From the NCBI GenBank assembly GCA_030374765.1, contig JARGXX010000095.1, positions 248,001 to 312,000 of the forward strand: a stretch of DNA of 64,000 bases. Reading direction: 5' to 3'. The translations under genes were made by a program, and so were the position numbers. Source of the DNA: Agarophyton chilense. Its lineage: Eukaryota > Rhodophyta > Florideophyceae > Gracilariales > Gracilariaceae. Positions 43,952 to 53,474 of the stretch are shown one piece after another; positions within the stretch are counted from its first letter, which is position 1, and each line of letters begins with the position of its first letter. A model generated the notes under the pieces. The model was not told where the DNA came from and made no database searches. It worked only from the letters and a program-made list of their open reading frames with translations.

Positions 43952-46006
43952 ATGCGTCGCCAACACCAGTGCGATGCGTGCGCCCGCGTCGGAAAAGTTC
44001 AGGTTTCGCAGTATCGATGTCCGGCCTGCTTGCGCTGCTCGTGCTCGCTTGCGTGTGTCAAGGACCACAAGCAGCACTACAACTGCTCCGGCGTGCGAGA
44101 CAAGACCGCCCCAGTCCCGAAACGTAACTATGACGAACACAATTTAATCAGTGACTACGCCTTGCTCGAGGAAGCTAAACGAAACAAGGATCAAGCCAGT
44201 CGCAATCGCGTCAAACATTTTTACAACCCACGCGCCCCCAACAGCAAATTGCCCGATCCCATTCCCAAACACAAGCAACGCGTCTTGGGACGCCAGGCTT
44301 CCATGCGTGGCATTGATCTGCGCTTCATGCCAAATGTTTTCTATCGTCACAGGGTCAATACTACATTTGTCCGCCCTGTTGATTATGCAAACTCCAGGGA
44401 GAACGATGGTGTGACAACCTACGACGGCTTCCCGCGCCCCTTCGACAAGATCATGGTCTGGCGTGTCGACGTGCAGTTTTCTGGCACCGATGGCGGAACA
44501 AGGCTCGTCAGTATTCATGATCTCGATGAGGAGGTAAACATGAACGACGTGCTCGAGCGCGCCATCAAATCACTTGACATTCGAAAGGAGCCCAGGATGA
44601 ACGGCGCCGTGGATCCTTATCTTCACTACTCTGGGCTGCCGGTAACCCAGCTCAATGCTTACATCAAGAATGAGGTCAGTCTCGGAGCTAGAAGAGCACA
44701 ACCATCCAGTCTTCCCGATTTTCCAAAGTACAAGCGCCGGAAGATGGTTCATGGTCGCGTCGATCTTGGCGAACTCGAATTGGACACGCGCGGTTTCATT
44801 CCCGTCGACACAAGTAACACATTGCGCGAATCCTTGTACAGCGCTCTGGTCGTGGAATACCCAATTCTCTACATCGCCCCAAAAGGATCTGAGGAAGATA
44901 AGCAACTAGAACAGGCGACCAAGAGTCTGTTCAACAGGCCGGAGCCGGAGGCCGATGACTCTGTCCGCCCTCCCACAAGGCCCATGGAGCCTGAGGAACG
45001 CCACGAGGATAATGTTGTCAATCCAGTCGTGGTTGAAATGAGCGAAGCCCATGCTGTTGCGAACCGTACCGACGCTGACCCTGCTCCCGCCCCTGCTCCT
45101 GCCCCTGCCTCTGCCCCTGCCCCTGCTCCTGCTTCTGCTTCTGCAACATGCGAAGGTACCCAACCTGAAGCTACATCAGTGCCGAACAGCTTCGACAAAG
45201 AACAATTCGACGACAAAATTGAACAGAGCAGCCCTGTGGTAGCACCAATTGAAGAGAAAGTCGCGCAATATCCGCAACCTCGAGGCGTGAAGAGGAAAGC
45301 AACGGCGGCGGAAACTAGTGACGATGATGAGAGTGACCTTTCCGAACTGGAAAGAAACATTACAAAACGTTTCACTCCTCACAAGAAGAATGGTGCGAAG
45401 ACAGGCTGGACCCGAGACGGAAAGGTACGAACTGCTGGCGAGAAGAGGCCAACTTCTTCTCCTGTTCCCATCCCCAGATTTCGAAGCGTGTTGCCTCCAA
45501 TTCACTATGACAAAGGCGAAGGGACTCAGGCTTCAAAACAGAAAGAGATGACGCGTCGTAATGAGAGCTTGCCAGCCACCTCTGAAGCTGAAGAATCGGA
45601 GAATAATGAGATTGGGGGAGACAATGAGTTGGATGGCGGTCTCAGCGAAAACGAAAGCGCGACCCAGTACGTTGGCGATGACGAATCGGAGCAACGAGTA
45701 GGTGACGAGGTAGTCGGCCAAAAAAGGTCCATGAAAAAGCCCACTCAGGAGAGACGAAGGCCGACGAAACGACAAAGATTTGGCGACCTCGAAACGATCG
45801 AGGCCAAAGAAGATGAGAAGCGCGGTGAATGCGAAGCTGACCAAAGCGACGACGAGGACGGAGAAAAGCCAAAACCTCGGAGACAGTCTGGTGTGGAGAG
45901 TCCACCACTTCCGTTTCTCAAGGTTGACTCGGTGATGTTAGATACCCGTATTCCGAGGCGAAAGAAAATGACCGATTCAAACGGAATGGAGACCCTAGCA
46001 TGCTAG
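43952..46006 (+). CDS. BCD1: box C/D snoRNP assembly factor BCD1 (zinc finger HIT, ZNHIT6-like)
   Basis: 684 residues, ATG 43952. The N-terminal zf-HIT (residues 7-45) has CDAC, YRCPAC, CSLACVKDHK and a final Cys. It is followed by the BCD1 signature GVRDKTAP and LISDYALLEEA, then the conserved middle domain (DLRFMPNVFYRHRVNTT, DEEVNMNDVL, PILYIAP) to about residue 315. BCD1 is needed for assembly of box C/D snoRNAs in the nucleolus. From about 360 the chain is disordered: a Pro-Ala repeat (encoded by CCTGCT units at 45081-45146) and long acidic/basic tracts with an RRPTKRQR-type nuclear signal. At 684 residues it is longer than typical BCD1 proteins, all of the excess lying in this tail. Confidence 0.92.
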   Translation: MRRQHQCDACARVGKVQVSQYRCPACLRCSCSLACVKDHKQHYNCSGVRDKTAPVPKRNYDEHNLISDYALLEEAKRNKDQASRNRVKHFYNPRAPNSKLPDPIPKHKQRVLGRQASMRGIDLRFMPNVFYRHRVNTTFVRPVDYANSRENDGVTTYDGFPRPFDKIMVWRVDVQFSGTDGGTRLVSIHDLDEEVNMNDVLERAIKSLDIRKEPRMNGAVDPYLHYSGLPVTQLNAYIKNEVSLGARRAQPSSLPDFPKYKRRKMVHGRVDLGELELDTRGFIPVDTSNTLRESLYSALVVEYPILYIAPKGSEEDKQLEQATKSLFNRPEPEADDSVRPPTRPMEPEERHEDNVVNPVVVEMSEAHAVANRTDADPAPAPAPAPASAPAPAPASASATCEGTQPEATSVPNSFDKEQFDDKIEQSSPVVAPIEEKVAQYPQPRGVKRKATAAETSDDDESDLSELERNITKRFTPHKKNGAKTGWTRDGKVRTAGEKRPTSSPVPIPRFRSVLPPIHYDKGEGTQASKQKEMTRRNESLPATSEAEESENNEIGGDNELDGGLSENESATQYVGDDESEQRVGDEVVGQKRSMKKPTQERRRPTKRQRFGDLETIEAKEDEKRGECEADQSDDEDGEKPKPRRQSGVESPPLPFLKVDSVMLDTRIPRRKKMTDSNGMETLAC

Positions 46007-48832
46007 TTTGTTACTTATCTTGCATCAAGCCGGATCACTTGACTTATAGTAAGATTGTACTAAAGTTTTACACTCACATCAAAAGTTCTACTGAGTCAAT
46101 CCCCCTCACGTTGTACACGAATTCTTGTCGGATTGACAGAAACACCTCGTCTGGTCGGAATTTTAACCACTCCTGCACAAGAACAGAATCCTCAGCCTCG
46201 ATTTCTCCACATCAGAAATGATCTAATTGGCATCGGCAAGACGCCAGTGAATCCTGAACCCCACCCCTCTAAAGTACCGAGCATTATGTGGGTCAAGATG
46301 AGTCATCCTCCGTAGATTCTTCGAGAATGAGACTTTGGAGTTCCATCCCTTCCACAGGAACCTGCACCACTTGAATATTTAAAACGCGTCAAGCGAGACT
46401 AACCATGCTCTTCATGACTCCAATTTCCTGCAACTATGTGATGTGGGAGATGTTTGGTTTTCGGTACAATGCCCCAAGCACAAAAGGAGGATCTTTCTTT
46501 TCCAGATATGTACCGTACCTGCAGTTTAAGCGGGTTCGCGGTTGATCTGAACGCAAGGACGGGGCCGACCGTTTTTGAAGTCTAGCCGTCGCTGAAGAAA
46601 TGCAGTTATCCGTGACTCGTGATAAATTTTCGGCTTGTAAAGCTGAAATGACATGTGTCGTCTTATGAGCAAAGAAATTCTATCGTGCTTTTGTAGATTC
46701 CTTTACATGCACGCGGGCATCTGTGTGCCCAACGTGCTCAAGCAGCACAAAACCATGAGATATTTATTTATACATGACAAGAGTGGTTTTATCCCATTTC
46801 CCAATATCTACGGTTTCATTTTCTCTCCACTGGTTAAGTTCTTGTCATCCGTCACAAACTAATTACACCCCCCTCGCGGCCACAAGATTCTTCACGACAT
46901 GTATGCGTTCCACACATTTGTTCTCAGCCATTTCACCAACTCCATACCTCGCATGCGAGGCACTACTCCTAGCCAAAAAGATTCCATGTTATATTCGCAA
47001 CTCGTCGTACTGTAACGATTGCGATTCCTCAGCGTGATCACACTCGTTGCAGTGTGATTCGGGTACGTCCTCCTGTCCTTCAAAACAGAAGCTGCGGACG
47101 TCACGTGCTGTGACACCATCATTCACTGCTCAGGCGCGGTACAAGTAGAGTACAATATGCTTTTTTCCGGGGCATTGTAATGGAAGGAAGGATGCCCCAG
47201 TGTGCTCGCCATAACTGCGTTGATGTGGAGAGGGCAAGCCTGGGCAGCTGTGCAACAGCCATGTTTTACAAAAAATCTGCTCCCTGCACTCGGTTTTTGA
47301 TAAAAGTAATGCATTTCCATTAGTTCTGCTGTACATTCCCTTAACGTACCTTCGGGTGCCAGACTATAACGATCCGGGCCAAGGTGGCAAACAGCACATT
47401 CCGCAGTCCATCGGTTCGGGTGGGAGAAGTGGGGGGAGTGGACGGATGTTCGGTCGAAGAGACAGTTCTGTCAATCAGAAAGGCGTAAGATGTGCTTCTC
47501 AGAGTCATCCTGACACGGTGTAGTGAGTGGCGTTCAGCGCGGATGGAGCTCAAGTGGTTACCGGGTCAGATGACCATATTATATGGGGCACCAATGGAGA
47601 TCCCTCCGCGCTGAGGGCCACACACCACACCAAGTAAGTTTTGACAATTTACGTGATAGAGGCAATGTTCCGTAATATAATGACCAGTCTTTTGCTAGTC
47701 GACGTCAGGCAGAGCAGAGCGGATCAGATCAGAGCGGTCTGCCTGCCAAGAGGAGATTCAGCAGACAAGATGTCCGTTTTGTTCGCAACTGGGAGACATT
47801 CCCTACTCTCCTTACGCTGTGGACGCCAACGTGTACACTGTGTTGATATGACCAATCATCGATCGAGTGACAACCAGGATCGAACTTTGGGTGAAACTTT
47901 GCGGTGGTGCTGGAAGGGCAACCTCAAAAGTTTCACCCAGAGTTCATTTCGACAGTCACGCTCATGAGTGCGGGGTTGAGCTTGCAGAACGGTTGTTGGC
48001 CAGGTAGCTGACAGGAAGGAAGAGAGCCAACTCGCGGCTGGACCAGGAGCTTTTTCTGTTAAAAATTTGAATTCGCAGACTGGGGAGGCGGAGAGGGAAG
48101 AAACGGTAAGACATATGGTGCCGGTCGTCTTCAACCCGCCCGGCGAGTGGCTGTGAGAGCCGAGCTCGAGTGGTAACGTGGCAGTTGTCACGCCCTTGGA
48201 AGTCAACCAGAGAGGGCGAAGGGGCGGCGGTGTGCCACAAGGTCCATCAGGACATGTTAGAGGTTCATTTCGGGGTGATCATGTACAACCTCTTCCATGC
48301 TTCGATCCGGTACATGAGTGGTATGGGGAGGATTGTTAGACGTGCACTTCGAATCAACCGAAGCTTCTCACGGACACGGCATGAGCGCGCCACAGGGTGA
48401 ACACTAGGACAATGCCATGATTCTTGCCAGGTAGTGTCCGCGAAGTGATAAGAAGCAGCGGCCGCCAGCAGCCCCTTCGCAGGGCAGCGGATCCCTTCCG
48501 GAGTGACGAGCGTATCTACCCAAATCGGCAGTACGGGCGCCGGCGGCAGCAGCGGTATTTATACGCAAATCCGGGCGATTGAGAATTTCGAAATTCTGCA
48601 GCGTCATGGCGACGAGCCAAATAGGGCACTAATACGGTGGCTCAAGTGGAAAATACACGACGTTTCATATGCACAAAATGATTGACTCCCAACCAATGAA
48701 TGCGCAGCATTTCACTTCAACTCGAGAGTTTGAATTGCTTGAAACTGTTGTATACTCTGTGTACATTGATGACTGTGCACTGTCAGACCGCACACACGAA
48801 CGACACGTGGTGCAACCTAGCAGTCGAAAGTG
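46007..48832. other. long region without recognised genes
   Basis: About 2.8 kb with only short frames on both strands. Two small inverted repeats are visible: 47037-47058 (8-nt arms, 6-nt loop) and 47883-47944 (18-nt arms with one mismatch, 26-nt loop). No tRNA, rRNA or transposon protein remnant found by eye. Confidence 0.45.
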
Positions 48833-48834
48833 TA

Positions 48835-50437
48835 CAGTGACCGAAATTAGAATAGAACACCCCCACATTCTTTATGTCATTTGACTTCTTGTTGAGTGTT
48901 TTAAATGGAACGTAGCCTGCGTAGAAACCAAATAAAACAAGCATCAAAACTGGTTCCATCTTTTAAAAACGCTCCTGTTTTTTCAAAATAGCAAGCAAAA
49001 TCTACTGAGCGCTTGACTGTGTGGGCAAGAGTACCCTTTCTTTCTTCTCCCCCTCTTCCCTCCTTTTCACTTAAGAGCCGCCGCCGCTCTCACGCCTCTA
49101 AAATATCGCGCGCGAGCGGCGGCGAGCTCGCTATGCACTACGTCGACACGTGTGGCGCGCATGCGCGCCACACGTGCCCGACATCTACTGTAGAGTGCAA
49201 AATTAGCATAGAACAACAAACCTGGTTTCATTCATAATACGCTTAAGAACTCGTCTTCTTCCCATCTCCTTGTAATACCTGTAAACAACTTCTCTCCATA
49301 CCTTTTAGCAAATTATACCTCAGATATCGACCCAATTTTTCCCATTCTTCAATAATAGCGCGTTTTAGGGATTGTCCAGCAGTAAATTTCCTTGCATTTA
49401 CGTAGAACGCACAAAATAAAACCCCCATACAATCTTGATAGAGTTCAAATCAGAACTGCATCCAAACCACTTCATTACTTCAATAGTTTTATATCTGAAC
49501 CACTCTTTTGCCTATTTAGAACAGTTTAAAAATCCAGCTTTCATTATAGACCTTAGAATATAGTCGAAGCAAAAAGTTTTCCAAAGTATTGCAAAACGTT
49601 TTGAAATTTTGAGTTCTAATCGAAACAGCTAAGTTACTGTAACCATCTTCGCAAAACGCACCCCAAACCATAACTTCTCTCCTAACAGCCCGTCGTCTAG
49701 ACAAGACTTTTTCTTCTTTTCTTAGATCATACCAGTAGTAGTGATGACCATCTGGACTATCCAGCTTCAATTGTTTACATCAGAAAATATAACCTTAGAC
49801 TATTAAACATTGGCAATCCGAGAAAATTTTGTGCCCACTCTAACCTTTCCTGAACATGTATCAGCCTCAATTCTGGTTCTTTTTATCTTCATGTACTTCA
49901 TAGTCGTAGACTCATTCAGTACCTGTTGCACACGCCGAGTACTCTCAGGTAAATAGATATTTTTCAGTTATGATGTAGAATACTGTTATTCTGCAGCTTC
50001 GTGGAGAAAAATACGATGAGATGTTTTAGATAAGTTACAATTATTTTTTGTTTTGTAGTTTTTTCCGTGTTATTTTCTATTCTCGAGATAAGCTGCAACA
50101 TCTTTTCCGCTTCACATCCTCTTCTTGGTGATTATGTTGAAAGAAAAACTTTCTTTCAAAGGGCATCAATGATACCTTTTTTTCAGGGGTCATAATCGTT
50201 TTTCAAACCACTTAAGACTGTATAAAGAACTACAAGGTATGAAAAAAATGAAAAATATGTTTTTAAGTTAATTTTGTGTATCTATTGACAGAACGTTTGA
50301 TTATATCGGTCATAAAAACTTTCTGTTCTATTTTAATTACGTATTCTGAGTTACTGCTTCTCAATCACTTTGGTAAAAAAAACCACTCCTTATGTTTCTA
50401 TTTGTTTCTGTTTATGTTCGATACAGTAAAGTAGCGT
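48835..50437 (-). mobile_element. Tc1/mariner element M2, decayed, 5' end lost to G2
   Basis: The outer end at 48835 (CAGTGACCGAAATTAGAATA, preceded by TA) is nearly identical to the left end of M1. An inner copy lies near 49194 (GTGCAAAATTAGCATAGAAC). Transposase is on the minus strand: C-terminal remains (AIIEEWEKLGRYLRYNLLK...GDGKKTS) end at 49243, and the central part at 49516-49770 reads MKLDSPDGHHYYWYDLRKEE...VMVWGAF, the Tc1 pattern. The 5' subterminal region (50290-50430) aligns to M1 14840-15010 in reverse, and is cut at 50437 by the G2 LTR. A GC-rich insert with strong hairpins sits at about 49070-49180. Confidence 0.8.
49147..49176. repeat. perfect 30-bp palindrome
   Basis: Every base from 49147 to 49176 pairs with its mirror around 49161/49162 (centre GCGCATGCGC, ends CACGTG). 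It lies inside a GC-rich patch (49070-49180) within otherwise AT-rich M2. A neighbouring GCCGCCGC / GCGGCGGC inverted pair spans 49077-49130. Confidence 0.85.
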
Positions 50438-51301
50438 TGTAGGACAATGCCCCCGAGGGGGAAAACCTACGAAGACGTCCGGATCTTTCTCTCACGAGGT
50501 AACCGGCGCGGTAGAGCCCTCCCAGGGATCGGCGCGCAATGCCGGGTGTAAGCCGGAGCCGAACCGTCGCGACGGCGCAGGGAGGCTGAAAGAAGCCGAG
50601 AATATCCGCAGAAGCGGTGATTGCGTATCCTCTGAGGAGGCAAAACCCACGAGAGTGGCGAGCACGACAGGTGTCAGTGCGAGCCGCAAGAGCGGGAATT
50701 GCCCAATGAAGGGGAGGAAAAGGGAAGTAAAATGGGAACGGAGGCAAGAGGGCGAGGTTGACCACGAGTCGCAAGAGGGGACTCGGGAATAGCCGGCACT
50801 TCCGGGTGTAGCAAACCGTATAAACGGGCGGAAACACGAAAGTGGGAATAGATACCCAACACACGAAGGCTGCTTGAACGTCCAAGGGGGTTGGGAAGCC
50901 GTGCACCACGGGAAATCCCTCCGTAAGGAGTTGTATATCCGCGCAGGCGGTTCGACCCAGAGCCAAGATCTGGAAGACCAAGATCACCCTTGTTGGGCAG
51001 ACTTTACTGGACCGGCGGCCGCGAGGCCGGCGGCCTAAGTACTGTCGTCACCGTAGAATAGAATATATAAAGTCTATCCTAAATAGCTAAATGTCCGTCT
51101 AATAAAAGGGGCCAATCTGGCGGCCACGTGTCGCGCGGGCGCTGCGGCCACGTGTATGGCACCCGGTCCCGCCGGTGCATCACCGGCGTTCTGGCCATCG
51201 CCGTGAAAACGGATTACTCTTACTCATAACGAGGTTGCACGCCGAAGGCTCCGGAAAAAACTTAAGTCCCGAAAAACCTGCCTGGAGGACGTTGCTCTTC
51301 A
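50438..51301 (-). repeat. 3' LTR of G2
   Basis: 864 nt, TG...CA on either strand (TGTAGGACAA at 50438). Nearly identical to 60991-61854. A TATAAA-like box (ATATATAAAG, about 51063) lies within. Confidence 0.95.
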
Positions 51302-51315
51302 TATCCCCCCCTTAA
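51302..51315 (-). other. polypurine tract of G2
   Basis: On the minus strand TTAAGGGGGGGATA immediately precedes the 3' LTR. Confidence 0.8.
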
Positions 51316-51347
51316 GACAGGGCGAACACCTCGAAGAGGAAGTCGGC

Positions 51348-53141
51348 ATGGCAGCTCGTCATGATAAGAGCGCGTCCGACACCGGGTCTCCGGAAACCAA
51401 CACACCTTCACCAAGGATCCCACGCACGCCCTCCGCATCCGATTCCAACCACAGCACACCAACACGCACCATGTCCAACCCCGACCGTCATAACACATCC
51501 GCGACTCCCGCCCTTGGCGGTTCCACCGGCTTCCGGTCCGCGCCCCACCCGGGGGATGTTACCAACCGAACTCCGGCCGTCAACTTCGCGTACGAAGACC
51601 GCCGTATTGGCGCCCGCTTTCGCGGACAGGCGGACCCACTGCAGTGGCCGACCTACGACGCCCTTGTGGGTGCAAATCCGAGAACTCGGCATGGCTCCGC
51701 GAGGTTGCGGTATGCGCCTTGGTTTCACCCATTGGCTGTCCGCGACGAGGATTTGATCCAATCCTACACCGATAATTCGGAGATGCTCCCGGGCGACCTG
51801 CCCGGCGTGGTGACCCTGTCCTGGGATTGGCGTAATCGTATCGCCATCCCTGTACACCACCTACTCCGCCGACGCGTTGAATCTTCTGCGGAGGCTCAAA
51901 CCGCGCTTGTGCGGATCGCTTATCTCAGGCACCATCGGGCGCCTTTCGAGTTCCCGATACCGCCAGAGGTGGAATTCGACGTCCACCTTTACCGCACTCG
52001 CGGGGAAATGTCGTACTGTGACCGTCTTAACGGATTGGAAACCCTAGCTTGGAGGGGCACACCGATCGCTCGGCAAGAAGCCCTTTGCTGGGCACGACCG
52101 ATTCTTCGGGCAGAGTTCCGCTACCAACCGCGGCAGTCGCGCTCGAACTTCCTTCAGAACTTCATCCGCGATGAGCGGCGTTGGCGGGCCCGGACCGGGT
52201 ATTTCGTACCGTACCAGAACACGGAGATTGAGCGCATCGCGCCTGCTCACCGACGTGGTCGGTACGTCAGTCTCCCAGACTGGTGGTCCTCCTTGGAGGC
52301 GTGCTGGGGTTGCTTCGTTGAGCTGCCCCCAGTATTCACCTATGTAGGGTCGTCGTTCTTGAACGATCCCCAGTCGGGGTGGTGGTCCGTCGTGGTAAGC
52401 GAATGGGCCGTCCGCACTGCGGCTTTTATCCTCGCTGAGGCGTACGACCAATACCGATTGTGGTACGTGCCACCGCGTGTGCGGGCTGCGATCCGTCGTT
52501 TGGACATGCGCATCCCCCTCGGGGGCGAGGCGAACGAAGAAGAGATGCTGGGCCTCCTCGACTTTGTGGAGGGGGTCCAGTGGGATGAGGTCCCGCTGGA
52601 GAACTCCCAACGCATTCAACCGCGTCGCGGGTCTGGCCCCGGACTCGGGAGGAATACCGCGCTAGCGGGGGATTTCGTCTACTTCGACCCCTGGGAGTAC
52701 CACGAGATCAGCCGCGAGGAAGCGGAAGCCAACCGGCATGCGCCGCGTGAAGTCCCGGCCGACAACCCGCGAGGGTATGTCGACTGGAGCGACTATTACC
52801 GCGACTATGCGGATGGTGACCCGATGGTCGACAACGAACCGGAGGATCCGGGTTACGCTCCGATGGAGGATGACGGGTCCGGCGAGGCCGGTGAGGAGTC
52901 CGTTGAATACGGTGGTGCGGCTCCATCCGGGGCTGCTGATGCCGTGCGAACGGATTCCTATCCGACTCCATCGGTGGCGGGCCCGCCCGCAACCGTCGCT
53001 GGTGCGGAGCGGGGCGAGGTCATCGCGCGCTTCCTTCGGGAGGTGGGGCTTCGCCCTTCCGAGATCTCGGGTGATGTGGCCGCCATGCGGGATGCCTTAG
53101 CCAACCGCCTGGGCGGAGGTCCACCTCGTGCGGAGGAATGA
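51348..53141 (+). CDS. antisense ORF (aORF) of chromovirus G2, 597 aa, unknown function
   Basis: Intact frame from ATG 51348 to TGA 53141 on the strand opposite gag-pol. It occupies its own 1.8 kb between the pol stop (53475) and the 3' LTR, so it is not a shadow of another gene. The first ~95 residues are Ser/Thr/Pro-rich and disordered. A folded core (about 105-380) is rich in Trp and Arg, with WPTYDALVGANP, YAPWFHPLAVRDEDLI, FPIPPEVEFDVHLYRTRGEM, FVPYQNTEIERI and WWSVVVSEWAVRTAAFILAE. An acidic tail (about 440-550) follows, then a conserved C-terminal helix (FLREVGLRPSEISGDVAAMR). G1 carries a clear homologue at the same place and strand. No membrane segment or enzyme motif seen. The start lies 47 nt from the LTR edge, so the 3' LTR probably supplies an antisense promoter. 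Homologues in G1 argue for past selection; function unknown. Confidence 0.85.
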   Translation: MAARHDKSASDTGSPETNTPSPRIPRTPSASDSNHSTPTRTMSNPDRHNTSATPALGGSTGFRSAPHPGDVTNRTPAVNFAYEDRRIGARFRGQADPLQWPTYDALVGANPRTRHGSARLRYAPWFHPLAVRDEDLIQSYTDNSEMLPGDLPGVVTLSWDWRNRIAIPVHHLLRRRVESSAEAQTALVRIAYLRHHRAPFEFPIPPEVEFDVHLYRTRGEMSYCDRLNGLETLAWRGTPIARQEALCWARPILRAEFRYQPRQSRSNFLQNFIRDERRWRARTGYFVPYQNTEIERIAPAHRRGRYVSLPDWWSSLEACWGCFVELPPVFTYVGSSFLNDPQSGWWSVVVSEWAVRTAAFILAEAYDQYRLWYVPPRVRAAIRRLDMRIPLGGEANEEEMLGLLDFVEGVQWDEVPLENSQRIQPRRGSGPGLGRNTALAGDFVYFDPWEYHEISREEAEANRHAPREVPADNPRGYVDWSDYYRDYADGDPMVDNEPEDPGYAPMEDDGSGEAGEESVEYGGAAPSGAADAVRTDSYPTPSVAGPPATVAGAERGEVIARFLREVGLRPSEISGDVAAMRDALANRLGGGPPRAEE

Positions 53142-53474
53142 CCGGAGCTTCCGGTAGAACGTAGGGCGGCGCCACTAGGGCGCCCTTGCCAGTAGTGAGA
53201 AATAAAAAGAAGAGGATCGCCTTTCCGACGCCCTTTCCCAAGTCCACTTCTTTCTTTCCGGGGTACCGGCCTTCAACCGGGGTTCCGGCGTTGCAGGGAA
53301 CCAGCCTAGCTGGGAGTCCCGTGTTTAACGGTGGGCGCTTCGCGCGCGGACCAGGTAACTGGCACGACCACCAACGAGGTTGGGATAGCGTGAGCGGTTG
53401 CTTCCTTCCCCGCGTTGGGGCATGGACGGAGATGGCGCGTGGCGCCATCAGCCATTCCATTCCGTGTTCACGGT

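Noticed and set aside
50412..50987. 190-198-codon frames in both G2 LTRs (also 60944-61540) on the element's sense strand, alike in sequence
   Set aside because: They lie inside the duplicated LTRs, so their likeness follows from LTR identity. No start context or motif supports translation.
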